From CAVVDY01 sp963819645 (GTDB lineage Bacteria; Acidobacteriota; Terriglobia; Terriglobales; Acidobacteriaceae), in contig CAWFWZ010000014.1 of the NCBI GenBank assembly GCA_963819645.1, forward strand, positions 558,001 to 622,000: DNA of 64,000 bases, written 5' to 3'. Under the pieces are notes generated by a model. That model saw only the letters and a list, made by a program, of their open reading frames with translations, searched no databases and had not been told where the DNA came from. Below are positions 46,475 through 55,379 of this stretch, in pieces. Positions within the stretch are counted from its first letter, which is position 1, and every line of letters begins with the position of its first letter. A program made the position numbers and the translations under genes.

Positions 46475-46600
46475 TTAGACTTTCCCCGGCGCTTCAGGCG
46501 CGATCCGAGCGGCGAAATCCTCGCGGCGAGCAAGTACGGGTTTGGACTTCGTTTTGGCCGGTTTCTTCTTCTCGCGTTTCGGAGCGTTCTTGTTTCCCAT
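46475..46600 (-). CDS. Small lysine-rich conserved protein
   Basis: 41 residues: MGNKNAPKREKKKPAKTKSK, then a tail ending RIAPEAPGKV. It is strongly basic and has no structure-forming core. Similar short MGN(K/R)NA..REKKK proteins occur in several bacterial groups, so it is probably real, perhaps nucleic-acid or ribosome associated. It has no clear ribosome site. Confidence 0.5.
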   Translation of the reverse strand: MGNKNAPKREKKKPAKTKSKPVLARREDFAARIAPEAPGKV

Positions 46601-46742
46601 GCTCACATGATGACACAAGGGACGGCCTTTGCACGTCCCTGTTTGAAATGAGAGGGCCATTTCCTCCCGGATGAATCCGAGGGCTTTCACCCAAGAAACC
46701 CCGCCGCCAACTCCGGAGCCAAAAGCCAAACGCGGCTTTTTC

Positions 46743-48284
46743 CTACTCCGGCCGATCGATCTGCGCCCGCTGCAGCGTATCCGAGTAGTCGATGTACACC
46801 GACTTCCACTCCGTATAAAAGTCGATCGCGCCGATGCCGCCTTCGCGATGGCCATTGCCCGTCGCCTTCGTTCCGCCGAATGGCAAATGCACCTCAGCGC
46901 CAATCGTCGGAGCGTTAATGTACGTGATCCCCGCATACAAGTCGCGCATCGCGGTGAACGCCTTGTTCACGTCTTTGGTGTAGATCGACGACGACAGCCC
47001 ATACTCGATGTCATTAGCAATATCGATCGCGTTCTCCAGCCCGTCGCACGGAATGATCGACACCACCGGCCCAAAGATTTCTTCCTGCGCAATCCGCATC
47101 TTGCGATCGACATCGGCAAACACCGTCGGAGCCACGAACCATCCATGTTCCCACGCTCCGCCTTCCAGCCGATGTCCGCCGCACAGCATCTTCGCGCCTT
47201 CGTCCTGACCAATCTTGATGTACTTCAGGTCGGTCTCCATCTGATTCTTGTTCACCGCCGGACCCATGTCCACGCTCTCGTCCAGCCCGTTGCCAATCTT
47301 CAACTTCTTGGCGCGCTCCACCAGCGAGTCGACAAACTTCCGGTACACGCCCTTCTGCACGATGATGCGGCTGGTCGCGGTGCAGCGCTGCCCGGTCGTG
47401 CCAAACGCTCCCCACAACGCGCCTTCCAGCGCCAGCTCGAGGTTCGCATCGTCCAGCACGATCATCGGATTCTTCCCGCCCAGCTCCAGCGAGCAATGCT
47501 TAAACGTCTTCGCCGCTTCCTGACCAACGATGCGTCCCACCGCCGTCGATCCCGTCAGCGACACCGCCCTCACCTCCGGATGCTCCACCATCGGCGTCCC
47601 TACTTCGCCGCCAAATCCGGTCACCACATTCACCACGCCCGCCGGAATCCCCGCATCGCTCAGCGCCTGCACAAAATTTATCGTCGACAGCGGAGTGTCC
47701 TGCGCCGGCTTGATCACCGCCGTGTTCCCCGACACCAGCGCCGGAAACAGCTTCCACGACGGAATCGCCATCGGGAAGTTCCACGGCGTAATCATCGCGC
47801 ACACCCCCAGCGGCTGCCGCACCGCCATGGCAAACTTGTTGGGCAGCTCCGACGGAACCGTCGGCCCAAACAGCCGCCGTCCTTCCCCCGCCGTGTAGTA
47901 GCCGCAATCGATGGCTTCCTGCACATCGCCGCGCGTCTCTTTAATGACCTTGCCCATCTCGCGCGTCATCAGCTGCGCATACTCTTCCTTGCGCGCCATC
48001 AGGATCTCCGACGCCTTGAACAGCATCTCGGCCCGCCGCGGCGCCGGAACCAGCCGCCACTTCTTATAGGCCTGCTTGGCCGCCTCGATGGCATCGTTCA
48101 CGTCGCGCTTGTCCGAATGCTGGAAGGTGCCAACCACCTCGCGCGTGTCCGCCGGATTCAGGTTGGCAAAGGTCTCGCCAGTGTGGCTCTCGACCCACTC
48201 GCCGCCGATAAAGTTCTTGTACTCCGGCGCCTTCGCGACCGCGATCGCCGACTCGGTGCGCGCCTTCTGCTCTAAAGTAGCCAT
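46743..48284 (-). CDS. NAD(P)-dependent aldehyde dehydrogenase
   Basis: 513 residues, intact. ITPWNFPMAIPSWKL (NAD site), VSLTGSTAVGRIVG, LELGGKNPMIVLDDA (general-base Glu), GTTGQRCTATSRIIV (catalytic Cys in QRC), EIFGPVVSI and LPFGGTKATGNGHREGG show all family elements. The C-terminal DFYTEWKSVYIDYS and the GQRCTATSR form point to the semialdehyde-dehydrogenase side of the family (alpha-aminoadipic or alpha-ketoglutaric semialdehyde), but substrate is not proven. Cytoplasmic, monocistronic. Its codon usage is strongly third-position GC-biased, which leaves a 534-codon open frame on the opposite strand. Confidence 0.9.
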   Translation of the reverse strand: MATLEQKARTESAIAVAKAPEYKNFIGGEWVESHTGETFANLNPADTREVVGTFQHSDKRDVNDAIEAAKQAYKKWRLVPAPRRAEMLFKASEILMARKEEYAQLMTREMGKVIKETRGDVQEAIDCGYYTAGEGRRLFGPTVPSELPNKFAMAVRQPLGVCAMITPWNFPMAIPSWKLFPALVSGNTAVIKPAQDTPLSTINFVQALSDAGIPAGVVNVVTGFGGEVGTPMVEHPEVRAVSLTGSTAVGRIVGQEAAKTFKHCSLELGGKNPMIVLDDANLELALEGALWGAFGTTGQRCTATSRIIVQKGVYRKFVDSLVERAKKLKIGNGLDESVDMGPAVNKNQMETDLKYIKIGQDEGAKMLCGGHRLEGGAWEHGWFVAPTVFADVDRKMRIAQEEIFGPVVSIIPCDGLENAIDIANDIEYGLSSSIYTKDVNKAFTAMRDLYAGITYINAPTIGAEVHLPFGGTKATGNGHREGGIGAIDFYTEWKSVYIDYSDTLQRAQIDRPE

Positions 48285-48349
48285 AAAAATGCCTCCGCAA
48301 AATCAGTCATAAGTGTGAATCTCCATCGTATCGGCTGGGCGGGGAACGG

Positions 48350-49080
48350 GGCAAATTGAGGCGTCCACGCGGCGTGAGCGGAGCGGGAGCCGCGTGCCGA
48401 AATCCCGAGCGCAGCGAGGGAACTGCTCTTGCCGCCAGCTCCCAGCTTGTCATCCTGACCCCGAGCGTAGCCGAGGGGGAAGGACCTGCTTTTTCTTGGG
48501 TGTCATTCCGAGCGAAGCCGAGGAACCTGCAGTTCGCCGGGTGCACCACCCAGGCATCCTTTGGCGTGAGTGGGATTCGCCCCTCTTTCCGACAACCGAC
48601 CACCGACCACTGCCCTCGGGTGCCCCCTTCCGATTTGTCATCACGAAGGCCATCTTTTGGCCGAGGGATCTGTTCTTTCCGTGTCATCCCGAGTCCGCCG
48701 CGGCGGGCGAGGGACCTGCAGTTCGCCGGGTGCACCACCCAAGATTGTCATCCTGACCCCGAGCGTAGCCGAGGGGAGGGACCTGCTGTTCGCTCGTCCG
48801 CTCGAAGCTCGCCGCCCGCGGCTCGCTCCAGTCCGCAGGACGAAACAACCTGTAGCCCAGCACCCTTCGACTACGCTCAGGGCAGGCCGGGAGTGCTGGG
48901 AAACGTGCCCCAAAAAACAACGAGTCCCGTAGGGGACGACAGAGCGCGCTCCACTGCGTCGCGCGAGATGCGTGTCGCCGGGCTCGGCACCGGAAGCGTG
49001 ATAACCCGCTCATTCCACCCGAAGGAATGGGTGGGGGTACCCGCCGCCTTCGTGATTGCCCTACTTACCGCCCGCACCTG
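48350..49080. repeat. Repeat-only region upstream of the STAND gene
   Basis: 730 bases with no gene. It contains stacked copies of 'gtgagcggagcgggagcc', 'catcctgaccccgagcgtagccgagggg', 'gacctgcagttcgccgggtgcaccaccca' (twice, about 48525 and 48713), the 'ccttcgactacgctcagggcagg' element (about 48862-48886) and 'cgacaaccgaccaccgacc' heptads (about 48590). Open frames here are repeat artefacts. Confidence 0.75.
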
Positions 49081-49157
49081 ACCGAACAATTCTTTGCTTC
49101 TGCCGGATTACTTCTCTGGTTACACTAGAACAGAAAAAAAGAGAATAAGGACTGGTG

Positions 49158-52100
49158 ATGATCGACTTATCCGATTTCCATAACCAGCAAGCCTTGCTTG
49201 ACCGATTATCGACTGGACTAAGAAAGCGGAAACAAGAAGCCGTCTTCTTAGTAGGTGCGCCTTTGTCGGCACCACGGAACGGAGCACCGGGTGTGCCGGA
49301 CGTGACCGGCATTATTGATCTAATTCGTCAAGAGTTCGAGGAACCGCCAGAAAAGTCAGAGCTCGAAAAGGCACTCACGGCCTCGGGCGCAAGAAGGTAT
49401 CAGGCTGCATTTTCTTTTCTGCAGGGTAGGCGAGGTCAGCAGACGGTTAACGAGATCGTTTGTAAAGCTGTGTTTGCGGCCCGGGAATCTTCCGTCGACT
49501 TGAGCGAACTGGATTTTGCGAATCTAGGCGTGGTGGAGGCATTCTGCCGAAGGCTGGAATTAGACTTCTCTGGCTGGCACCTCAACACCGGGACGGAGAA
49601 CCTTGGCAGGTTAGTCGCTAGGTATCCCGAACGCTTCGGGAACACGCTCTTAACAACAAATTTTGACCCATTGATAGAAGTGGCGATTCGTAGAGCGGGC
49701 GGAAGCCACTACCGAACAACCCTCCAAGCGGACGGCAACCTCTCTCAAACTGAAGCAGTGGGTTGTCACGTTGTACATCTTCATGGTTACTGGCACGGTG
49801 CTGACACACTTCACACAGCGCGGCAGTTGAGCCAACCCCGTCCACACCTTAAGGACTCTCTTAGATCACTTCTACGCAACAAGCTGGTTGTGGTGTGTGC
49901 TTATGGCGGATGGGATGACATCTTCACGGATGCACTTACGGATGCTGTGCGCGATGTTACCGAATTTCCAGAGGTCATCTGGACCTTCTATTCCGGTAAG
50001 CCCGAGCCAGATGAATCTTTAATCACGCGACTGGGACCGGGCATCGACAGAGGTAGGATCACGCTGTATTCAGGAGTTGAGTGCAATTCGCTTTTTCAAG
50101 AGCTATTCAGCCGGTGGGAGAGCGTAGAACGTCCGAATCTGGTTCAGATAACCGATCAACGCTCAAATCCGGTGAGCGTATCCGAAGAGATCGTACGTGA
50201 GATCACAGTTCGCGACGAACAGGGCCAAACCGTTCTCGAAGGTAATGACGAGGACCGACCACCACTGGTGGATATCTGCGTAGGCAGAGAAGTCGAGCTT
50301 CTGCAGCTGCAACGATCAGAGGCAAAGGTCGTGTTCGTCACTGGGATTGGTGGTCAAGGAAAATCGACGATAGCAGCTCGCCATTTCGCAGAAAGCCAAG
50401 AGGCGAATTCCTATACGATTTACGTCTGGCGAGATTGCAAGGAAGAGAGGGAGCGATTTGAGAATCAGCTGGCGTCCCTTATCGAGCGTTTGTCGCAAGG
50501 AAGAATTTCCGGAGAGGATCTCGCCAAGCAAACTTCCGAATCAATAGTGGAAATTTTGATAAATGAGATTAAGGACAAGAAAGTCTTATTCGTCTTTGAT
50601 AATGCAGATCACTATGTCAATTTAGAAGAAGCGCGCATGACTGGGACCGCCGAAGTATTCGTTAAGGCTTTAGTAGAGGCAGATACTAACTGTCGCGCCA
50701 TATTTACCTGCAGGCCCAAAATTTTATATGGCCAACCAGCTGTTATCAGTATTCATTTAGAAGGTCTCAGCCTCGAACCAACTCTGAGCCTATTCGAGCG
50801 GCGTGGGGCCACATCACCTCGGCCTGAAATCGTCGAAGCGCATAAACTTACAGAAGGTCACGCGTTTTGGTTGGATCTCCTCGCTATACAGGTGGGTAAG
50901 CAGCACGGCAGCATTGCGCTTCAAACGCTGTTAGCGGAAATCAGTCGAGGCGGAGGTCATTTGCCCCAAAGTACTCTGAAGTCTATCTGGGGTACGCTCG
51001 CGGACCGAGAGCGAATTGTGCTGACTGCAATGGCCGAGACCGTCAGACCTGTAACGGAGCTTGAACTCGGAGACTATTTGAGAGATCAGCTAACCTTTAA
51101 CAAGGTCACTCGAACTGTGAGAAACTTGCGGACATTAAACTTAATTGTTGTTAAGCGCAGGCCTAGCGACTCTGATGTATTAGAACTACACCCGCTGGTT
51201 AGAGTGTTTATTAGGAATAGCTTTCCTGAGGCCGAAAGGCACGCGTTCTTGGGAGGCATCATCAAGTCGTATCATAGGTGGATTGACACTCATAGAAACG
51301 ATTTACTCGAGATACCTACTCTCGTAGCATTAGAGTACTGGACGCAAACTGCTGAGCTGGATATAAGAGCAGGACAGTTTGGAGAAGCATTCTCGGTGTT
51401 ACTGGAAGTCGCCAATGCCTTTCAGAGTAGTGCCTACTGCAGAGAATTTGTACGTGTTGCTAGAATGTTACTCGATGCTGTAGATTGGGTAAATATCCAT
51501 CAAAGCTATGATCGCTTTGAACGAGTATTTAAAACGCATGTCTTTATTTTGGCCGACCTTGGAGAAGATAGCGAGGTCGAGTGGCTACTAAAGCGCTATG
51601 AAGTGACTGTCGCAAATCGGGATGCGAGGTATATTAATTATTGCGATTTGCGTTGCTATACACACTGGGTTCGGGGCGAGTTTGAAGAGGCAGTATCGTG
51701 GGAGAGGATCGGAACAGAACTAAAAACATCTACGACCGTAGATACGCAATTCGACGTTTCATATAACTTTGCGTTGGCACTTCGCGATGCGGGACGCCCG
51801 GATTCAGCCCTGCCGATTTTCTTGGCAGGTCGAGATCTGCCCCAAGTGCTTAATCCTAAGGAGCTGAAGGAAAAGCTCAGAGGACACTACTATGGAAACG
51901 TCGGTAGATGCTTGCACTTCATGGGGCAGATTGAGGGAGCGCTCACTTGTTATCAGAAGTCGGCTATCGTCCTTGAAAAACGTTCCGCGCGGCATGTCAT
52001 AAACCAGGGATTCGTGCGGTCATGGGTTGCCGAGCTCTTGGTGTCTCGCAATCAACTATATCTGGCATATGCCTTCTATCGCGCGGCATACAGAAAATGG

Positions 52101-52277
52101 AAATACACTAGTCCTCCACGTGCCGCTTCCATCGAGAAGGTGTCTTGGGACATCAAGAAGCGCCTGGGCGGGTCCGTTCCCATCGGAGATATCGAAGCGG
52201 AGCGGATTTTCGTAGATTGGGTTTTGGGCAAGAACCTGGACCTAGACAGTGACTTAGCCGTAAGTCGGCAGAGTTGA
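49158..52277 (+). CDS. SIR2-like / STAND NTPase / TPR-like protein, candidate anti-phage sensor
   Basis: 1,039 residues, intact. N-terminal 320 residues are SIR2-like: AVFLVGAPLSAPRNGAPGVP (NAD loop), LLTTNFDPLIE (N168), VVHLHGYWHG (H209) and VVCAYGGWDDIF. Then a STAND NTPase: CVGREVELLQL, Walker A TGIGGQGKSTIA (about 394-405), Walker B VLFVFDNAD (about 476), sensor IFTCRPK, and a winged helix. The last 400 residues are helical, TPR-like. Known SIR2-STAND proteins (Avs5 type) sense phage proteins and deplete NAD; this one is proposed to do so by analogy. The gene is AT-richer than its neighbours and flanked by repeats, so it was probably acquired. ATG 49158 follows AAGG by seven bases. No defence gene adjoins it. 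Confidence 0.82.
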   Translation: MIDLSDFHNQQALLDRLSTGLRKRKQEAVFLVGAPLSAPRNGAPGVPDVTGIIDLIRQEFEEPPEKSELEKALTASGARRYQAAFSFLQGRRGQQTVNEIVCKAVFAARESSVDLSELDFANLGVVEAFCRRLELDFSGWHLNTGTENLGRLVARYPERFGNTLLTTNFDPLIEVAIRRAGGSHYRTTLQADGNLSQTEAVGCHVVHLHGYWHGADTLHTARQLSQPRPHLKDSLRSLLRNKLVVVCAYGGWDDIFTDALTDAVRDVTEFPEVIWTFYSGKPEPDESLITRLGPGIDRGRITLYSGVECNSLFQELFSRWESVERPNLVQITDQRSNPVSVSEEIVREITVRDEQGQTVLEGNDEDRPPLVDICVGREVELLQLQRSEAKVVFVTGIGGQGKSTIAARHFAESQEANSYTIYVWRDCKEERERFENQLASLIERLSQGRISGEDLAKQTSESIVEILINEIKDKKVLFVFDNADHYVNLEEARMTGTAEVFVKALVEADTNCRAIFTCRPKILYGQPAVISIHLEGLSLEPTLSLFERRGATSPRPEIVEAHKLTEGHAFWLDLLAIQVGKQHGSIALQTLLAEISRGGGHLPQSTLKSIWGTLADRERIVLTAMAETVRPVTELELGDYLRDQLTFNKVTRTVRNLRTLNLIVVKRRPSDSDVLELHPLVRVFIRNSFPEAERHAFLGGIIKSYHRWIDTHRNDLLEIPTLVALEYWTQTAELDIRAGQFGEAFSVLLEVANAFQSSAYCREFVRVARMLLDAVDWVNIHQSYDRFERVFKTHVFILADLGEDSEVEWLLKRYEVTVANRDARYINYCDLRCYTHWVRGEFEEAVSWERIGTELKTSTTVDTQFDVSYNFALALRDAGRPDSALPIFLAGRDLPQVLNPKELKEKLRGHYYGNVGRCLHFMGQIEGALTCYQKSAIVLEKRSARHVINQGFVRSWVAELLVSRNQLYLAYAFYRAAYRKWKYTSPPRAASIEKVSWDIKKRLGGSVPIGDIEAERIFVDWVLGKNLDLDSDLAVSRQS

Positions 52278-53240
52278 AGACCCGGCGGATGGCCCCGGCC
52301 AGGTTTTACGTACACAGATAGTCATCGGGTGCCCCCCTTCGACTGCGCTCAGGGCAGGCTATCAAGCGTAGCTTGAGCGGGTCTATTCAACGGTTGGACC
52401 GAGACCTACGCACTCCCGCTTCCTCAACCTCGAATATTAGGGGGATCTCCCAACCTTCCAGTAAGAAGAAGATTTATCCAGGCACTCGAGTCAAAAGACC
52501 CGCTCAAGCTTTGCTACGGGGCACCCGGCCACAAATCAGTTGTCAGTTGTCGGTGGTCAGTTGTCAGCACCCAAGACAACACAGCAGTCCCCTTTTTTTC
52601 GAATTGGCACGAACGTGTCGTATAACCGCCCGAACTATTTTGTCCACACTTCAATTTCTAAGTTGCTGAACTCACACCACTTCTGATTTCCCTTCGTCAC
52701 ACATCACCGTGCCCGCGCTCACCGCATATCGGTTTCTAATTTCTTTACTCTTGCAACGGAACTCGGGGAGGGGGAAGGTGTGGGGAGAGCCGCTTTGCCG
52801 CTATTCGCCATTCGCTGTTCGCCAGAACTCGAGAGCTCCCAGCCGCCAGCTTCCAGCTACCAGCCAGAAGAAAAGCCCCACGTGCCCAGCCGCCACAAAC
52901 TACACGAGCCGCCGACCTCTGGCGAAAAGCGAATGGCGAACGGCGAAAAGCGTTTGTTTCCAAGATTTTGCCTGTAAGTCTCACGGGCTCAAGATTTTAC
53001 CGGGAAAGTTTTTTGCCGACCCAATGGAATCAAGATTTTACGGGGTACCAGGGGGAGGGGGTACCCAGCAAACAGTCACCTCCGCCCCGGTGGGAGCCCC
53101 CGCATTCATGCGGGGGAAAGCAGGCGTCTTTATGAAACGCGCTTTAGCGCCGGGGCTGAAGCCCGCAATCGAAGTGAGGCCACTTTTCCCTCGGATAAAT
53201 CCGAGGGCTTCCACCCGAAGCCGCCGGCTGGGAGCTGGCA
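52278..53240. repeat. Long repeat-rich intergenic region
   Basis: No convincing gene in 960 bases. Contents: the 'ccttcgactgcgctcagggcaggct' element (about 52337-52361), 'cagttgtcagttgtcggtggtcag' heptads (about 52544-52568), three 'tcaagatttt' motifs spaced 30-40 bases (52960, 52989, 53029), and the left copy of a roughly 150-base repeat ('gcccccgcattcatgcggggg' to 'ggcttccacccgaag', about 53093-53220) whose right copy is at 54263-54402. Confidence 0.65.
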
Positions 53241-53385
53241 GCTCTTTCCGATCCGATACCTGATACCTGACACCCGAAGAACAAATCCCTCGCGCCAAGG
53301 GCGCTCGTGATGACAAAGACTGAAAACGCGCCCAATGAATTTACTGACAGCTGACAGCTGATGGCTGACAGCTAAAGGAGCATCC

Positions 53386-54222
53386 ATGACCCGCCACTGC
53401 GAACACGTCAAATCCAACGGCCACTTCTGCGGATCGCCTGCCATGCGCGACCGCAATTACTGTTTCTTCCACATCATCGACATTGGACGGCGGCTGCGCC
53501 TGAAGCGTTATTTCGACCACGGACTGCAGGCTCCGCCGATCGAGTTGCCGCTGCTGGAAGATGCTGCGTCCATTCAGCTCGCGCTGGTGCAGGTGACCGA
53601 CGCCCTGCTGAAAGGCACGCTCGACCGCAAGACCGCCGGCCTGGTGCTGTATTCGTTGCAGACCGCCAGCTCAAACTTGCGCAACATGCAAAAAGAAGCT
53701 GAGGCCGATTCCGACAACGCCATCTGCAATCGTTACGACAGCTTTGAGCACGACTTCGAGCTCGACATGGCCGAGACCGCCAGCTTGCGCATTGAGGAGC
53801 CGACGGAAGGAGAGAACCTGGAAGCGACGGCGGCCGAGATCGTGGAAGGCGCAGCGTATGCCGGACTGATCAAGAATGACGGAACCGGAAAACGCGTGGA
53901 AGATGTTGCTGCAGACAACTGTCTGGTGAGCGTCGAAAGGGATGCCACTCCGAAGCTCGGCCCGGTCAACTACCTTGACCACGATCCCGTCGACCGCAGC
54001 GTGCGCATCCCGTTGCTGCTCACGCCGGTGCAGTATGAGCAGGCGAAGGTTTCCATCTTCGGCTACGAGATGTTGAACAGCATCGACCGCGAACATCGCG
54101 ACGGCCGCAAGCCGGTCGCACAACGCGCCGCCATCAGCCAGAACATCACGCTGCCCGTGCGCAAGCCGGTGGTGAGCGTGAGCGATGAAGAGAGTTGTCA
54201 GTCGGTAGGAGTAAGTGGGTAG
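53386..54222 (+). CDS. Conserved protein with N-terminal Cys/His motif, unknown
   Basis: 278 residues. The N-terminus HCEHVKSNGHFCGSPAMRDR, NYCFFHIIDI has a C-x-H...C...C..H spacing that could bind zinc. Residues 35-110 are helical (LKRYFDHGLQAPPIELP, LQTASSNLRNMQKEAEA). The middle part is acidic and disordered, and the end includes ISQNITLPVRKP. I associate such proteins with Acidobacteriota genomes but no function is known. The last eight or so codons read into a 'gttgtcagtcggtagg' repeat. The gene is bracketed by direct repeats of about 150 bases, like a cassette. Confidence 0.6.
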   Translation: MTRHCEHVKSNGHFCGSPAMRDRNYCFFHIIDIGRRLRLKRYFDHGLQAPPIELPLLEDAASIQLALVQVTDALLKGTLDRKTAGLVLYSLQTASSNLRNMQKEAEADSDNAICNRYDSFEHDFELDMAETASLRIEEPTEGENLEATAAEIVEGAAYAGLIKNDGTGKRVEDVAADNCLVSVERDATPKLGPVNYLDHDPVDRSVRIPLLLTPVQYEQAKVSIFGYEMLNSIDREHRDGRKPVAQRAAISQNITLPVRKPVVSVSDEESCQSVGVSG

Positions 54223-54262
54223 TGGATAGAAGAGCAAGAGCGAGAAGCGAAATCTCCGCTGC

Positions 54263-54402
54263 CTTTGGGTGGAAGCCCCCGCATTCATGCGGGGGAAAAG
54301 GTGGATGGTTATGAAGCGCGCTTTAGCGCTGGCCGGGACAGAAGTCCATGTTCGAGCGCGCGCGATGTTCCCCTCGGATAAATCCAAGGGCTTCCACCCG
54401 AA
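54263..54402. repeat. Right copy of cassette-flanking repeat
   Basis: gtggaagcccccgcattcat, then gcgggggaaa, an agcgcgctttagcgct hairpin and cctcggataaatccaagggc, ending ttccacccgaag. The order and sequence match about 53090-53220 on the other side of the 53386-54222 gene. Further on (54480-54510) there are 'ctgatagctgatagctgatag' heptads. Confidence 0.7.
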
Positions 54403-54507
54403 GTACCGAACTGATGGCGATAGCTGAGTCCCACTCAAGCCAAAAGACGGCTTGAATGGGGCACCCGTCGAGTTTATGGCTGATAGCTGATAGCTGATAG
54501 CCGACAG

Positions 54508-55215
54508 CTACCAGCCCATCTGGCGCATGCGGCCCTGGATGATGGCGGGATAGCGAGTCATACGCTCAGGGCGCCGCTTCAGCGGAGCAGGAAGAACCGC
54601 GGCGAGCTGTGTTGCTTCCAGGCGTCCGATGTTTCGGGCTGAGGTGTGGAAATGGAAACGACTGGCCGCTTCTGCACCATAAACTCCTGGTCCCCATTCG
54701 ACCAGGTTGAGATAGAGCTCGAGAATGCGGCGCTTGCCGAGAACGAGTTCCGCGACGGGTACGAGCGTGGCCTCCGCACCTTTACGAAGAATCGAGTGAT
54801 CGATTCCGAAGAACAGGTTCTTTACCAGTTGCTGCGTAAGAGTCGAAGCTCCGCGAGTGCGTTCGCCTTCGAGGTCCTGCTGAGCAGCGATTTGCACCTC
54901 GTGCCAATCGAAGCCGTGATGCTGGTAGAAACGCGCATCCTCGGCGGCGACGACAGCGTGTTGAAGATCGGGCGAAATTTGGTTGAGCGGAACGAAGTCA
55001 AAGCGTTTCTGATACGGCTTGCCATGAATCAGCGCTTGCATGCGACGCTGCATCTGCACCGCGGTTGTCGGTGGATCGATCCAGCGCGCAGCGACCAGCA
55101 GCAACGCGGCGAACGACCACAGAGCCAACACTGCGATCAGAAACCATCGCAGCATGGACCAGCGGGTGATCTTACGTGGCTTGTGCTTGGCGGACAGCGG
55201 GGATCGCGGGCTCAC
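54508..55215 (-). CDS. mtgA: Monofunctional peptidoglycan glycosyltransferase
   Basis: 235 residues, GT51 family, polymerising lipid II into glycan strands at the outer face of the inner membrane. A single N-terminal membrane anchor is at about 20-44. GT51 motifs are AVVAAEDARFYQHHGFDW (catalytic Glu in AEDARF), RGASTLTQQLVKNLF, and GKRRILELYLNLVEWGPGV, with a second Glu in ELYLN. No transpeptidase domain follows, which defines the monofunctional form. GTG at 55215 is taken as start; an ATG at 55155 would give a shorter cytoplasmic tail. Confidence 0.92.
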   Translation of the reverse strand: MSPRSPLSAKHKPRKITRWSMLRWFLIAVLALWSFAALLLVAARWIDPPTTAVQMQRRMQALIHGKPYQKRFDFVPLNQISPDLQHAVVAAEDARFYQHHGFDWHEVQIAAQQDLEGERTRGASTLTQQLVKNLFFGIDHSILRKGAEATLVPVAELVLGKRRILELYLNLVEWGPGVYGAEAASRFHFHTSARNIGRLEATQLAAVLPAPLKRRPERMTRYPAIIQGRMRQMGW

Positions 55216-55257
55216 GTTGTCAGGATACTAATGTGAAAGGACCGACGCGGCGTTTTG

Positions 55258-55325
55258 CAGGGGCTGAAGCCCGGACATTTTCTATGCCGTGTTCGGCACG
55301 CCTGAAGGCGTGCCCTGATACAAGG
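55258..55325. repeat. Paired hairpins 'ggggctgaagccc' and 'ggcacgcctgaaggcgtgcc'
   Basis: The second hairpin (55295-55314) is the 501-520 palindrome with G-C pairs flipped in the stem. The same composite (ggggctgaagcccggacattt, then a ggcac..gtgcc hairpin and 'ctga') is at about 63535-63594. Confidence 0.7.
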
Positions 55326-55379
55326 CAAAAGCGGTTCATGAAGATGACTTCAAGTATCCCAAGTGAAGAATGGTCTGGG

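Noticed and set aside
46671..48275. 534-codon plus-strand frame opposite the aldehyde dehydrogenase
   Set aside because: The product is dominated by Arg, His and Pro, and the opposite strand encodes a complete ALDH. It is a codon-bias shadow.
48356..49081. 241-codon frame upstream of the STAND gene
   Set aside because: Made entirely of dispersed repeats (catcctgaccccgag, ctcagggcagg and others); such repeat-born frames recur in this group and are not genes.
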